Source: Candidatus Binataceae bacterium (GTDB taxonomy: Bacteria > Desulfobacterota > Binatia > Binatales > Binataceae). Taken from it: DNA of 64,000 nucleotides. The translations under genes and the position numbers were made by a program. Below the pieces are notes generated by a model. That model was not told where the DNA came from. It saw only the letters and a program-made list of their open reading frames with translations, and did no database searches. Location: positions 126,430 through 190,429 of the forward strand of contig DATGHL010000047.1 in NCBI GenBank assembly GCA_035308025.1, read 5' to 3'. Shown in pieces: positions 35,247 through 42,437 of the stretch (position 1 is the stretch's first letter; each line of letters starts with the position of its first letter).

Positions 35247-36197
35247 TCAGGCGACTTCCGCCTCTTCTTTCCCGATCAGCTTCTGATACGTGACCCGCTT
35301 GCCAGTAACGCCGTCCAGTATGCCGACGAATCGCGCAGCGTCCGTACCCTTGCGCGTGTTGTACCGATAAGCCTGCTCGTCCAAGTAGCGGAACAGATGA
35401 AAGGGTTCGACGCTGATATATGTGCCTTTGAGGCCGCGCTTCAGCAGACTCCAGAAATTCTCAAGGCCATTCGTGTGGATTTTGCCGTTAACGTATCGCT
35501 CGGCGTGGTCAACGAAGCCGTGGACAAATTCGCGGTCTAAACCTTCATACGACAGAAGCGCATCTGTGAAGATTTCCGATCCTTCTAGGACATTATCGCG
35601 GATTTCTTTTTGGAGCGTATGGCGCTTGCGGTCCGCGACGTGTTTGAGGCGGACTTGACCGCGTTCACGATCCAGCAGACCCATCACGATTGCTTTTCCG
35701 GCCCCGCCCGTGCCCGTTATTTTCTCCGCTCGCTTGTCCTTGTGCATGAAGCGAGCGAGGCCGCCGATTAAAGACTCATCTGCCTCGAATGTGCCAGCCA
35801 CTTTCTCAAACGTGCCTGTCTGCATCGCTAGCCGGATGCGATGGTCCATGAACCACGCGGTCTTTTGAGTCACACCTAAATGACGGGCGATTTCGTGGCT
35901 ACTCACGCCATTCTTGCAATTCGCCACTAACCATGCGGCTGTGAACCACTTATCGAGGCCGATAGGCGAGTCTTCAAAAACGGTCCCGACTTTCACGCTG
36001 AATTGGCGCTTGGGATGCTTGGCCTTGCATTCCCAAATACGACGTTTCGCCAGATAGCGATTTTTGTCGCTTCCGCATGTCGGGCACTTCACGCCATCGG
36101 GCCAACGCGAGGCCGCGAGAATCTCCGTACAACGATCCAAATCAGAGAAGTAACGGATCGCATCCAGAAGGGTAGCGGGTATTTGTGCGCTGCTCAT
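35247..36197 (-). CDS. IS1595-family (ISXO2-like) transposase
   Basis: 316 residues. The N-terminal zinc ribbon (CPTCGSDKNRYLAKRRIWEC, about residues 40-58) and helix-turn-helix (CKNGVSSHEIARHLGVTQKTAWFMDHRIR) are followed by the DDE-type catalytic core. Its first Asp is in FEADESLIGG near residue 140, the second in EIFTDALLSYEG near 211, and the third motif is HTNGLENFWSLLKRG near 243. All are intact, so the enzyme should be active. The gene reads from near the right terminal repeat inward; the repeat lies 36 bases upstream of the ATG. The transposase would mobilise the whole 2.7-kb unit including the passengers. Confidence 0.95.
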   Translation of the reverse strand: MSSAQIPATLLDAIRYFSDLDRCTEILAASRWPDGVKCPTCGSDKNRYLAKRRIWECKAKHPKRQFSVKVGTVFEDSPIGLDKWFTAAWLVANCKNGVSSHEIARHLGVTQKTAWFMDHRIRLAMQTGTFEKVAGTFEADESLIGGLARFMHKDKRAEKITGTGGAGKAIVMGLLDRERGQVRLKHVADRKRHTLQKEIRDNVLEGSEIFTDALLSYEGLDREFVHGFVDHAERYVNGKIHTNGLENFWSLLKRGLKGTYISVEPFHLFRYLDEQAYRYNTRKGTDAARFVGILDGVTGKRVTYQKLIGKEEAEVA

Positions 36198-36245
36198 GAT
36201 AAGATAGTCGCATATCTAGGTCACTGAGTCAAGTATATCGTTGCC

Positions 36246-36253
36246 GATTTTAG
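36246..36253 (+). repeat. Target site duplication, right
   Basis: GATTTTAG, identical to 33496-33503. It marks the right boundary of the IS1595-family element. Confidence 0.9.
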
Positions 36254-36278
36254 GCTCTTGACGCAGCTCGCAAACTCG

Positions 36279-36313
36279 CCTGCTCGGGTGCGCAACGCGG
36301 ACGGTGCTCCGCC
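36279..36313 (+). repeat. Dispersed intergenic repeat, copy D (right of IS)
   Basis: CCTGCTCGGGTGCGCAACGC followed by GGACGGTGCTCCGCC. It aligns with copy C at 33461-33495; its lead-in ACTCGCCTGCTCG is also found at copy B. It lies between the IS and the next gene. Confidence 0.6.
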
Positions 36314-36326
36314 TAATGGGACGAAC

Positions 36327-36680
36327 TTAAAAACCCATGCCGTCGGCCCAGTCGGCGAGCTCCGGGATGCGATAGCGCTCGCCGCGGTAAGCCTTGTACA
36401 TCAGGAAGACCCAGAAGACTGCCAGAATCAAATTGATCAGCCCTTCAAGGGCGTGCAGCAGCCGGTCGATACCAAAGGGCAGCACCGCCATGAAGACGCC
36501 GAAGATGATCAGAACCGCGAGCCACGCGATCGAGAAGAGAATCGACTGGCGCGCGTGGAAGCGGATGAATTCATCCTTGTCGTAGGGATCAACGTTGAGG
36601 AAAATCAGTCCCGACACAAAGAACAGCAGGTAGCACAGCGCCGCGATCGGCCGACTCTGCGGATTGGTAATCGTCTCCAT
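36327..36680 (-). CDS. DUF4870/Tic20-like small membrane protein
   Basis: 117 residues with three hydrophobic segments: AALCYLLFFVSGLIFL (12-27), SILFSIAWLAVLIIFGVFMAV (46-66) and LINLILAVFWVFLMYKAYRGE at the C-terminal third. The block DPYDKDEFIRFHARQSILFSIAW is typical of DUF4870 and related proteins with a conserved F-x2-A-RQS motif. The family is of unknown function. The ATG at 36680 starts ITNPQSRPIAALCY. It lies divergent from the secreted-protein gene at 36871. Confidence 0.8.
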   Translation of the reverse strand: METITNPQSRPIAALCYLLFFVSGLIFLNVDPYDKDEFIRFHARQSILFSIAWLAVLIIFGVFMAVLPFGIDRLLHALEGLINLILAVFWVFLMYKAYRGERYRIPELADWADGMGF

Positions 36681-36870
36681 GATCGAATCTCTCCGTCTTC
36701 AGGCGGCGGCAAGTGCGCGGGCCGCTGATCATAATCAACCAGACGCGGCGGCGCGCGGCAATCGGTGAGTGGTGAGTTGTGCCCGCAGCCGCACGGTTGC
36801 AGAATAAAGCGTGCAGCGTTACCGCCGCGTGGCCGAGCACACGCCCCAACGAGACCTCCTTGAAGCAACC

Positions 36871-37668
36871 ATGATGCGAATGAGCAAAATTTTTACGCCG
36901 CCGCCAATGATGTGCGTGGCGGCGCTGCTGGCGGCCGCGGTCGCAATGGTTCTCGGGCCGCGGCGGGCCGGGGCCGCGCCGCTCGATTTTCGCACGGCGG
37001 ACTTCCGCATCCTCAGCGCCACCACCGCCGCCCCCATCGGCAAGGTGCATTACGCCGTTAGCGACGCTCCCGCCAGCGTCCAGATCGTTACCAGCGAGGC
37101 GCGCTACACCGACGGTCAGCACGACGTCGAGCGCGACAAGATCGACACGCATAGCGCGATCCCGATCATGCTCGGGTATGAGCACGAGTTTTTTCACGCC
37201 GACGGCACCCGCTTCATGTCAAGCAAGGCTAATTTCTCGACTGGGCGCGGCGAGTGCACCAGTTACGACGGCGGCAAGCCGGTCGTCACGAGCAAAACCT
37301 TCGTCTTTGCCAAAGACACTTATGCGGGGGCCGGGATCATGCTGCCCCTGCAGGCGTCGCTGCAATCGGGGAAGCGCGCGCCCGCGATCATGCATTATTT
37401 CGTCTGCGTTCCCGGTCCCAAGCTGGTGAAAATCGAAGCTCTCGCCGAGCCGCAAGCCTCGTGGGCGCACTACCCGGGCAGCATCGTCCGCGCCGACATC
37501 AGGCCCGATTTCGGCTGGCTCAATTACGTCATCGCGCCATTTCTGCCCGAGATGCATGCGTGGTTCAGCGCCGCCCCGAGTTTCCCGTTGGTCGGGGGAG
37601 AATTCTCGCGGTACTACAAGGGCCCGGAGATAATTATCGCGCGCGATCAGGCGACGGCCGCAAAATAG
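36871..37668 (+). CDS. Exported protein of unknown function
   Basis: 265 residues. The signal peptide covers roughly residues 1-34 (MMRMSKIF, then a hydrophobic stretch to GAAPLDFR). The mature part is mostly beta with blocks SEARYTDGQHDVERDKID, FFHADGTRFMSSKANF and ASLQSGKRAPAIMHYFVCVPGPK, a pattern reminiscent of DUF3108-like or DUF6134-like periplasmic proteins. No catalytic residues are identified. ATG 36871 was chosen; an in-frame upstream start at 36811 would put a non-hydrophobic extension before the signal peptide. No close partner gene. Confidence 0.7.
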   Translation: MMRMSKIFTPPPMMCVAALLAAAVAMVLGPRRAGAAPLDFRTADFRILSATTAAPIGKVHYAVSDAPASVQIVTSEARYTDGQHDVERDKIDTHSAIPIMLGYEHEFFHADGTRFMSSKANFSTGRGECTSYDGGKPVVTSKTFVFAKDTYAGAGIMLPLQASLQSGKRAPAIMHYFVCVPGPKLVKIEALAEPQASWAHYPGSIVRADIRPDFGWLNYVIAPFLPEMHAWFSAAPSFPLVGGEFSRYYKGPEIIIARDQATAAK

Positions 37669-37812
37669 CGGTGCGGACCGGAGCTGATTCGCATGCGCAG
37701 TCCGTGCGCTGAACCGCAACCTATCCGCTCCTTACCGACTGAGGAGGCGCAGAAACGGACGTTATGTGATATTGCGCGAGCTGCGAGCAGGTTGCCCGCG
37801 GCGCGACGAGCG

Positions 37813-38025
37813 TTAAAAGTGACTCGCGCCGCCGCTCACATGCCTGACGCGCGAGCGCTGCGGCTTCTGGTACTGAAACTCGGTATGGCACTGCGCGCAG
37901 ACACCCTGCGGCTGTGCCTGGCCGGGACGACGGCCGAGCTTGACGTAGCGGACGCTGCCGTCGTCACAGAGATGGCCGGCGACGGGAAAATCATAGACGG
38001 TGCGGACGGTGTTGGAGTTCTCCAT
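37813..38025 (-). CDS. Small protein with CxxCH motif
   Basis: 70 residues. VCAQCHTEFQYQKPQ contains Cys-x2-Cys-His, the c-type heme attachment pattern, but there is no signal peptide, so a zinc-binding knuckle is as likely. The N-terminal half (YDFPVAGHLCDDGSVRYVKLG) includes another Cys. The ribosome site is poor. It is kept because the composition is protein-like and no other frame here is better; it could still be spurious. Confidence 0.4.
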   Translation of the reverse strand: MENSNTVRTVYDFPVAGHLCDDGSVRYVKLGRRPGQAQPQGVCAQCHTEFQYQKPQRSRVRHVSGGASHF

Positions 38026-38138
38026 TTCTTACGCTAACGCTCCCTCATGCAAGTGTTCCTTTGAGTGTTGACGCCCGCGAGATTGCGGGCGCGCTACGCG
38101 TGACTGGAAAAAACAGCATAATCATTTCTCGCCGGCAA

Positions 38139-38684
38139 TCAATGATTTTTGCGCGCGGGCGGAATTTTTTTTGATTTTTTTTGTGGGCGAGCGGGCGCGG
38201 GAGCGCGGTCTCGACCACTGGCGGCGCGCGGCTCTCCGCCTGCCGGACGCCGCGCCACCAGAACCCGCCGGCGCAGGGTCAGCACGACCTCGCCCTTTTG
38301 ATTCACCCCGCGCGTCTCGACGTAGACTACCCCGCGATCGGCTTTGCTCGATGACGGCGTGAGCTCGAGAATCTCGCTCTCGGCGTAAAGCGTATCGCCG
38401 TGAAAAGTCGGCGCGGTGTGGCGGATCGATTCATACTCGAGGTTGGCGATCGCGTTCTCGCTCAAGTCCCGCACGGTCATTCCGGCCACCAGTGAAATCA
38501 CCAGCAGGCCATTGACCAGGCATTGGCCATGCTGGCTCTGCGCCGCGAAGTTCGCGTCAAAGTGAATCGGATTCGTATTCATCGTCATCAGCGTGAACCA
38601 GGTATCGTCGAAGTCGGTGATCGTGCGGCCGGGCCAATGCCTGAAGCTCTGTCCGACGGTGAAATCTTCAAAATAGTTGCTCAT
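38139..38684 (-). CDS. MaoC-family dehydratase (R-specific enoyl-CoA hydratase-like)
   Basis: 181 residues. The hot-dog fold N-terminus is MSNYFEDFTVGQSFRHW, with the catalytic hydratase motif TMNTNPIHFDANFAA near residues 33-47 (Asn and His in the D-x4-NPIH position, Asp replaced by Thr/Asn region) and the later LVNGLLVISLVAGM. It probably hydrates or dehydrates acyl-CoAs. After residue about 145 the chain is an unusual basic, Arg/Lys/Pro/Ala-rich tail (about 35 residues, ending KKIPPARKNH), not usual for the family. The ATG at 38684 is well placed. The tail could be disordered or membrane/nucleic-acid associating. Single gene. Confidence 0.85.
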   Translation of the reverse strand: MSNYFEDFTVGQSFRHWPGRTITDFDDTWFTLMTMNTNPIHFDANFAAQSQHGQCLVNGLLVISLVAGMTVRDLSENAIANLEYESIRHTAPTFHGDTLYAESEILELTPSSSKADRGVVYVETRGVNQKGEVVLTLRRRVLVARRPAGGEPRAASGRDRAPAPARPQKKSKKIPPARKNH

Positions 38685-38926
38685 TGCGCGACCTTGCAGG
38701 TGGATTTGACGTCCGCGCCGGGCAGAATAATCAAAGGCTGCGACGCTTGCCAGCCAGGCTTTACTCTGAACGCCTTGAATGCTACGAAGGCGATGAACGT
38801 AGGGCGTCGCCGGTGGTGTAGGGGAGAATCCGACCCTTTCATTTTTTCTCAGACGGCATTTGACTCGGATGACAAGGGCCCGTCGGCAGCCTGAAAGAAG
38901 GAAAGACTCGGGGAGGAAGGTGAGAG

Positions 38927-39229
38927 ATGAAAATCGCGAATGTATCTGTCGGGCTGCTGGCGGCAGTCCTCGTCAGCGGCGTCTTGGCGCCGGTCTATGC
39001 GCAACCCGCGGCGACCCAGGCACAGGCGCAGGATACGTTGAAGCGGGTTGGCCCGGAGGTCTGGAATGCGCGGCGCTCCTCGGAACACAACGCGCAGATG
39101 CTCCAGGCTTACAAGGCCGGCGAGGACGCCTACTTCAAGGGCAACTACGACAAGGCTATCAAGAAGCTCAATGCCGCCGAGGCGATGACCAAAAACTCTC
39201 CGAACAACTACGGCGGCGGCGCTCCGTAA
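38927..39229 (+). CDS. Small secreted protein with TPR-like C-terminus
   Basis: 100 residues, ATG preceded by GGGGAGGAAGG. A signal peptide covers residues 1-25 (to PVYAQ). The mature part has a single tetratricopeptide-like helix pair: QMLQAYKAGEDAYFKGNYDKAIKKLNAAEAM around 57-87. It is probably a periplasmic binding module. A GC-rich hairpin follows about 25 bases after the stop. Unknown function. Confidence 0.75.
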   Translation: MKIANVSVGLLAAVLVSGVLAPVYAQPAATQAQAQDTLKRVGPEVWNARRSSEHNAQMLQAYKAGEDAYFKGNYDKAIKKLNAAEAMTKNSPNNYGGGAP

Positions 39230-39254
39230 GAGCCATTTTTATCTAAGCGTCAAC

Positions 39255-39287
39255 GGGCCGGCGGCGGCGCGAGGTCGCCGCCCGCCC
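39255..39287 (+). terminator. GC-rich hairpin after small secreted-protein gene
   Basis: Arms GGGCCGGCGGCGGCG and CGCCGCCCGCCC pair with small gaps around CGAGGT. No T run, so it is only a candidate terminator. Confidence 0.45.
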
Positions 39288-39319
39288 GATCATTTACCCA
39301 ATTACCACCACGCCCTTTC

Positions 39320-39366
39320 GTCATTCTGTCGAAGGTGCTGCAGCGAAAAATTCCGGATCTTCCGCC
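39320..39366 (+). repeat. GTCATTCT-type intergenic repeat, copy 1
   Basis: Starts CGTCATTCTGTCG and ends AAAATTCCGGATCTTCC. The same frame of GTCATTCT then a CCGGATxTTC end recurs at 39418-39515. Repeats of the GTCATTCTGA...GAAGAATCC kind are common between genes in several soil phyla (from memory). Confidence 0.5.
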
Positions 39367-39417
39367 CCTTGGCTCCCGCAGGATAGCGTCGCGCCTTGAC
39401 GAGCACCAAGCCGCTTC

Positions 39418-39515
39418 TGTCATTCTCGCACGCGCACTGCGCAACAGCGCCAAATGCGCAGGCCAGCCACGCCACGTGAGAACGCCGCGCGAAGAATCCC
39501 GGATTCTTCATCCCC
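39418..39515 (+). repeat. GTCATTCT-type intergenic repeat, copy 2
   Basis: Starts TGTCATTCTCGC and ends GAAGAATCCCGGATTCTTC, with a longer internal segment than copy 1. The end contains the inverted repeat GAAGAATCC/GGATTCTTC. Confidence 0.5.
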
Positions 39516-39634
39516 CAAATCTGTTCAAAAATCAATCAGCCGACCTATGCCTAACTTCCGCGGCTCGGTTGTCTCGCATTCGGCCGGATACTAAACTCCC
39601 GCCAGCATTCAGCAACGATGCATGGAGGACTTCG

Positions 39635-40210
39635 ATGTCGCGTATTCCGCTGGTAGAGCCCGAGGATGCATCGCCCGAGATTCGGGCGATCTACAAAGAG
39701 ATCGAAAAATCGGGTCTGCCGGTTTATAACGTGATGAAAATGTTCGCCAACAACGTGCATTTTCTCGGCGGACTGCTGAATTTTGTCCACGGGCTGTATG
39801 CGGGCAACAACAAGCTCGATCCGCGCCTGCGCGAACTCGCCTATCTGCGGGCCTCGCAGGCTAACGCCTGCCATTATTGAATTCCTACCCACGTGGCGCT
39901 CGGTCGGAGCGTCGGTTTGAGCGACGATGACATGGCGGCGATGGCGAACGCGGCGACGAATCCGCGCTTCGACGCAACCGATCGGCTGGTGCTCGAATAC
40001 TCGGAAGTGCTGACCAAGACCAATCGCGTGAGCAATGAATTGTTCGAGCGCTTGGCGGCGCGCTTCTCGCGCGAGGAGATCGTCGAGCTCTGCTTCACGG
40101 TCGGACTCTCCAACCTCGTCAATCGCGTGCACGCAACCTTCAACACCGATCTCGACGAGACGACCAAAGCCTCGGTTCCCGACGCCGCCTTCTGCCCGAT
40201 TGGCCGCTGA
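39635..40210 (+). CDS. AhpD/CMD-fold protein with in-frame TGA at the CxxU position (candidate selenoprotein)
   Basis: 191 residues if TGA at 39878-39880 is read as selenocysteine (residue 82). The reading frame continues unchanged after the TGA to a TAG-like stop at 40208-40210 and stays homologous to AhpD/carboxymuconolactone decarboxylase proteins on both sides. The motif is C79-x2-U82-x3-H86 with E67 twelve residues before C79. AhpD has E118, C130, C133 and H137: identical spacing, so the TGA replaces exactly the second redox cysteine. A stem-loop with GG at the start of its loop follows 13-33 bases downstream. ATG 39635 has GGAGG 6 bases upstream. Peroxidatic or disulfide-reducing function is expected. 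A nonsense mutation is the alternative. nth follows after 5 bases. Confidence 0.8.
39894..39914 (+). promoter_or_regulatory. Candidate bacterial SECIS stem-loop
   Basis: TGGCGCTC pairs with GAGCGTCG (eight pairs, including G-T wobbles) around the five-base loop GGTCG. The loop begins 21 bases after the in-frame TGA, and its first base is G; bacterial SECIS elements normally have an apical loop with G in the first two bases about 16-37 bases after the UGA. Confidence 0.65.
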
Positions 40211-40215
40211 GGCAA

Positions 40216-40917
40216 ATGCCGCGTGGCAGGCCCAGCGGCTCTGAAGCGATAACGCACCAGGAGACTGTCGTCCGCTGCGAGCGACTGGCAAACACGCTCG
40301 CAGAGCTTTATCCGGACGCGCGGATCAGCCTCGACTTTGCGACCCCGTGGCAGTGCTTGGCCGCGACGATTCTCTCGGCCCAATGCACCGACGAACGGGT
40401 CAATCAGGTAACACCGGAATTGTTTCGGCGCTTTCCGGACGTCGCGGCAATGGCCGCGGCGCCGGAGAAGCAGCTCCGCGAGCTGATCGTGAGAACGGGC
40501 TTTTTTCGCCAGAAGACCCGCTCGCTGCAAAACGCGGCGCGCGCGCTACTCGAGCGCTTCGGCGGCGAGATTCCGCGCCGGATGGAGGAACTTGTCACGC
40601 TGCCGGGCGTCGGCCGCAAGACCGCGAACGTGATCCTCGGCCATGTCTTCGGCCAACCGGGCTTGGTGGTCGATACCCACGTCCGGCGGTTGTCGAAGCG
40701 GCTCGGCCTGACCACCCATAGCGATCCCGACAAGATCGAGCTGGATTTGCAGAAGCTGCTGCCGCCTTCCGACTGGACGCCCTTCTCGATGCGGCTGATT
40801 CTGCACGGCCGTCGCGTCTGCTACGCCCGCGCCCCGCGATGCGAGAGCTGCACGCTGCGCCCCGACTGTCCGCGGATAGGCGTCGGGTCGATTGCAAAGG
40901 CGCGCCGCGCTTCGTAA
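40216..40917 (+). CDS. nth: Endonuclease III
   Basis: 233 residues. DNA glycosylase/AP lyase removing oxidised pyrimidines in base excision repair. The helix-hairpin-helix LPGVGRKTANVILGHVFG (around 134-151) contains the catalytic Lys, the catalytic Asp is in LVVDTHVRRLSKRLG, and the C-terminal [4Fe-4S] loop has the spacing C-x6-C-x2-C-x5-C (CYARAPRCESCTLRPDC). All key residues are present. The ATG is 5 bases after the AhpD-like stop with GAGG in front, so the two are cotranscribed. The isomerase-like gene follows after 10 bases. An oxidative-stress link between the redox protein and repair enzyme is suggestive. Confidence 0.95.
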   Translation: MPRGRPSGSEAITHQETVVRCERLANTLAELYPDARISLDFATPWQCLAATILSAQCTDERVNQVTPELFRRFPDVAAMAAAPEKQLRELIVRTGFFRQKTRSLQNAARALLERFGGEIPRRMEELVTLPGVGRKTANVILGHVFGQPGLVVDTHVRRLSKRLGLTTHSDPDKIELDLQKLLPPSDWTPFSMRLILHGRRVCYARAPRCESCTLRPDCPRIGVGSIAKARRAS

Positions 40918-40927
40918 GCTCCGCCGC

Positions 40928-41518
40928 ATGGCCGCTCGCGATCTCCGCTTTTATCTCGATTACAAAAGCCCCTACGCCTATTTGGCTGTGGACCCGGTCC
41001 GTGAGCTGGAACGCGAATTCGCGATCAAGTTCACCTGGCTGCCCTGCGTCCTCTACATCCCGGATTTTCTCGGCACGGTTGAAGGCCGCAATGAGCATCA
41101 ATGGCGGCGCGTGCGCTACAGCTACATGGACGCGCGCCGGCTCGCGAACCGCCGAGGGCTGATCGTCAAAGGTCCGCAGAAACTTTTCGATTCGTCGATC
41201 GTCGCGATCGGGATGCTCTACGCGCAGCGCCGCGGCACCTTCGACAAGTATAACGACCTGGCCTTCGAGCGCTTCTGGAAACGCGAGCTCGATATCGAAG
41301 ATTCCGCCGCGATTACTGCGATACTCAAGGAGAGCGGCGCGCCGGTGGAAGCGTTCCCCGACTTTCTCGCCGGCGAAGGCCGCGCCGAGCTCGAGCGCAT
41401 CACGCATGAAGCCGAGAGCGCCGGGGTTTTCGGCGTACCGACTTTTGTCATCGACGGCGAGGTTTTCTGGGGCGGCGATCGCCTCTGGATGGTGCGCGAG
41501 AAACTCGCGGAAAAATGA
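40928..41518 (+). CDS. DsbA-family (kappa-GST/HCCA isomerase-like) oxidoreductase
   Basis: 196 residues of the thioredoxin-fold kappa-GST/2-hydroxychromene-2-carboxylate isomerase group. The N-terminal LDYKSPYAYLAVDPV has the active-site Ser in place of the DsbA cysteines; the C-terminal GVFGVPTFVIDGEVFWGGDRL is the cis-Pro loop of the family. In naphthalene pathways HCCA isomerase is glutathione dependent, but most homologues have unknown substrates. ATG 40928 is the only start that gives the normal N-terminus. The gene is between nth (10-base gap) and the crotonase gene (8-base gap), consistent with an operon. Confidence 0.85.
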   Translation: MAARDLRFYLDYKSPYAYLAVDPVRELEREFAIKFTWLPCVLYIPDFLGTVEGRNEHQWRRVRYSYMDARRLANRRGLIVKGPQKLFDSSIVAIGMLYAQRRGTFDKYNDLAFERFWKRELDIEDSAAITAILKESGAPVEAFPDFLAGEGRAELERITHEAESAGVFGVPTFVIDGEVFWGGDRLWMVREKLAEK

Positions 41519-41526
41519 GGACTGGC

Positions 41527-42300
41527 ATGGACGAACTGATTTTTGACAAGGGCGAGATCGCGACCGTGACGGTCAACCGGCCCAAGGCCCTCAACGCGCT
41601 CAACCGCACCGTGGTCGAGGAGCTCGCCCGCGTGCTGCGCGACGTCCGCCACGATCCCTCGATTCGCGTGCTGATCGTCACCGGCGCCGGCGATCGCGCC
41701 TTCGTTGCCGGCGCCGATATCGCCGCGATGTCCGCCATGTCTACCACCGACGGCATGGAATTCTGCCGCCTCGGTCATCGCGTGATGGCGACCTTCGAGG
41801 AGCTGCCGATCCCGGTGATCGCCGCGGTCAACGGCTTTGCGCTCGGCGGCGGCACCGAACTCGCGCTCGCCTGCGACCTGATCGTCGCGAGCGAGAAAGC
41901 GCGTTTCGGCCAGCCCGAGATCAATCTCGGCGTGATTCCGGGCTTCGGCGGCACGCAGCGGCTCCCCCATCGGATCGGCCAGGCGCGCGCCCGCGAGCTG
42001 ATCCTGACCGGTGACATGATCGACGCCAAGACCGCGTTGGACTGGGGACTCGCGAACCGCGTCGTCGCGCCCGACCAGTTGATGCCCGAAGCCCGCAAAC
42101 TCGGCGAGAAGCTCGCGAGCAAGTCCGGCTTCACCCTGCGTCAGTGTAAGGCCGCGTTGCGCGCGTCGTTCACGATGAGCGAAAGCGAAGGGCTGCTCTA
42201 CGAGCAGGCCGCCTTCGGTCTGAGTTTCTCCAGCGCCGATAAGGCTGAGGGCACCAAGGCCTTCGTCGAAAAACGCGACCCCAAGTGGTCGCATCGATAA
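41527..42300 (+). CDS. Enoyl-CoA hydratase/isomerase family protein
   Basis: 257 residues, crotonase fold. The oxyanion-hole block is AFVAGADIAAM near residue 61-71 and the second NGFALGGGTELALACDLIVAS near 101-121; the first catalytic Glu is in GGGTEL (about 110) and the second in FGQPEINLG (about 131). Both are intact, so hydration of 2-enoyl-CoA is expected. ATG 41527 has GAGGA 5 bases upstream; an ATG at 41515 overlaps the previous stop and is less likely. A weak hairpin follows and then the acyl-CoA dehydrogenase gene, so it belongs to the beta-oxidation cluster. Confidence 0.9.
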   Translation: MDELIFDKGEIATVTVNRPKALNALNRTVVEELARVLRDVRHDPSIRVLIVTGAGDRAFVAGADIAAMSAMSTTDGMEFCRLGHRVMATFEELPIPVIAAVNGFALGGGTELALACDLIVASEKARFGQPEINLGVIPGFGGTQRLPHRIGQARARELILTGDMIDAKTALDWGLANRVVAPDQLMPEARKLGEKLASKSGFTLRQCKAALRASFTMSESEGLLYEQAAFGLSFSSADKAEGTKAFVEKRDPKWSHR

Positions 42301-42323
42301 CTTTGGTTCTACGCGTGTAAGGT

Positions 42324-42339
42324 CCCGATAGTGATCGGG
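42324..42339 (+). terminator. Small hairpin after crotonase gene
   Basis: CCCGAT, loop AGTG, ATCGGG: six pairs, 24 bases after the crotonase stop. There is no T run, so termination is uncertain. Alternative pairing with GATAG and CTATC further on is possible. Confidence 0.3.
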
Positions 42340-42437
42340 TTCGGGATTCTATCGACGGGGCAGAATATCTAAGATAGAAGTAACGCCAGATTCAGTCCGG
42401 CTTATATGGCAGATTCCCGGGCTGGCGTACTTCTAAG

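Larger units (their letters stand above)
33504..36245. mobile_element. IS1595-family insertion element with four passenger genes
   Basis: A 2,742-base unit bounded by terminal inverted repeats beginning GGCAACGATATACT at 33504 and at the complement of 36245. The two ends agree at about 21 of 23 bases. Each end is flanked by the direct repeat GATTTTAG. The transposase is at 35247-36197 near the right end, and four further genes fill the left two thirds. Known IS1595-family members sometimes carry passenger genes and make 8-base duplications, which fits. Both ends, the transposase and the duplication are intact, so the insertion is recent or still active. The passenger region is visibly richer in A and T than the surrounding chromosome. 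Confidence 0.92.
39230..39634. other. Intergenic stretch with hairpin and repeats
   Basis: 405 bases between the small secreted-protein gene and the AhpD-like gene. A GGGCCGGCGGCGGCG...CGCCGCCCGCCC hairpin at 39255-39287 probably ends the upstream transcript. Two imperfect copies of a GTCATTCT ... GAAxAATxCCGGATxTTC repeat lie at 39320-39366 and 39418-39515. No coding frame is convincing. Confidence 0.5.
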
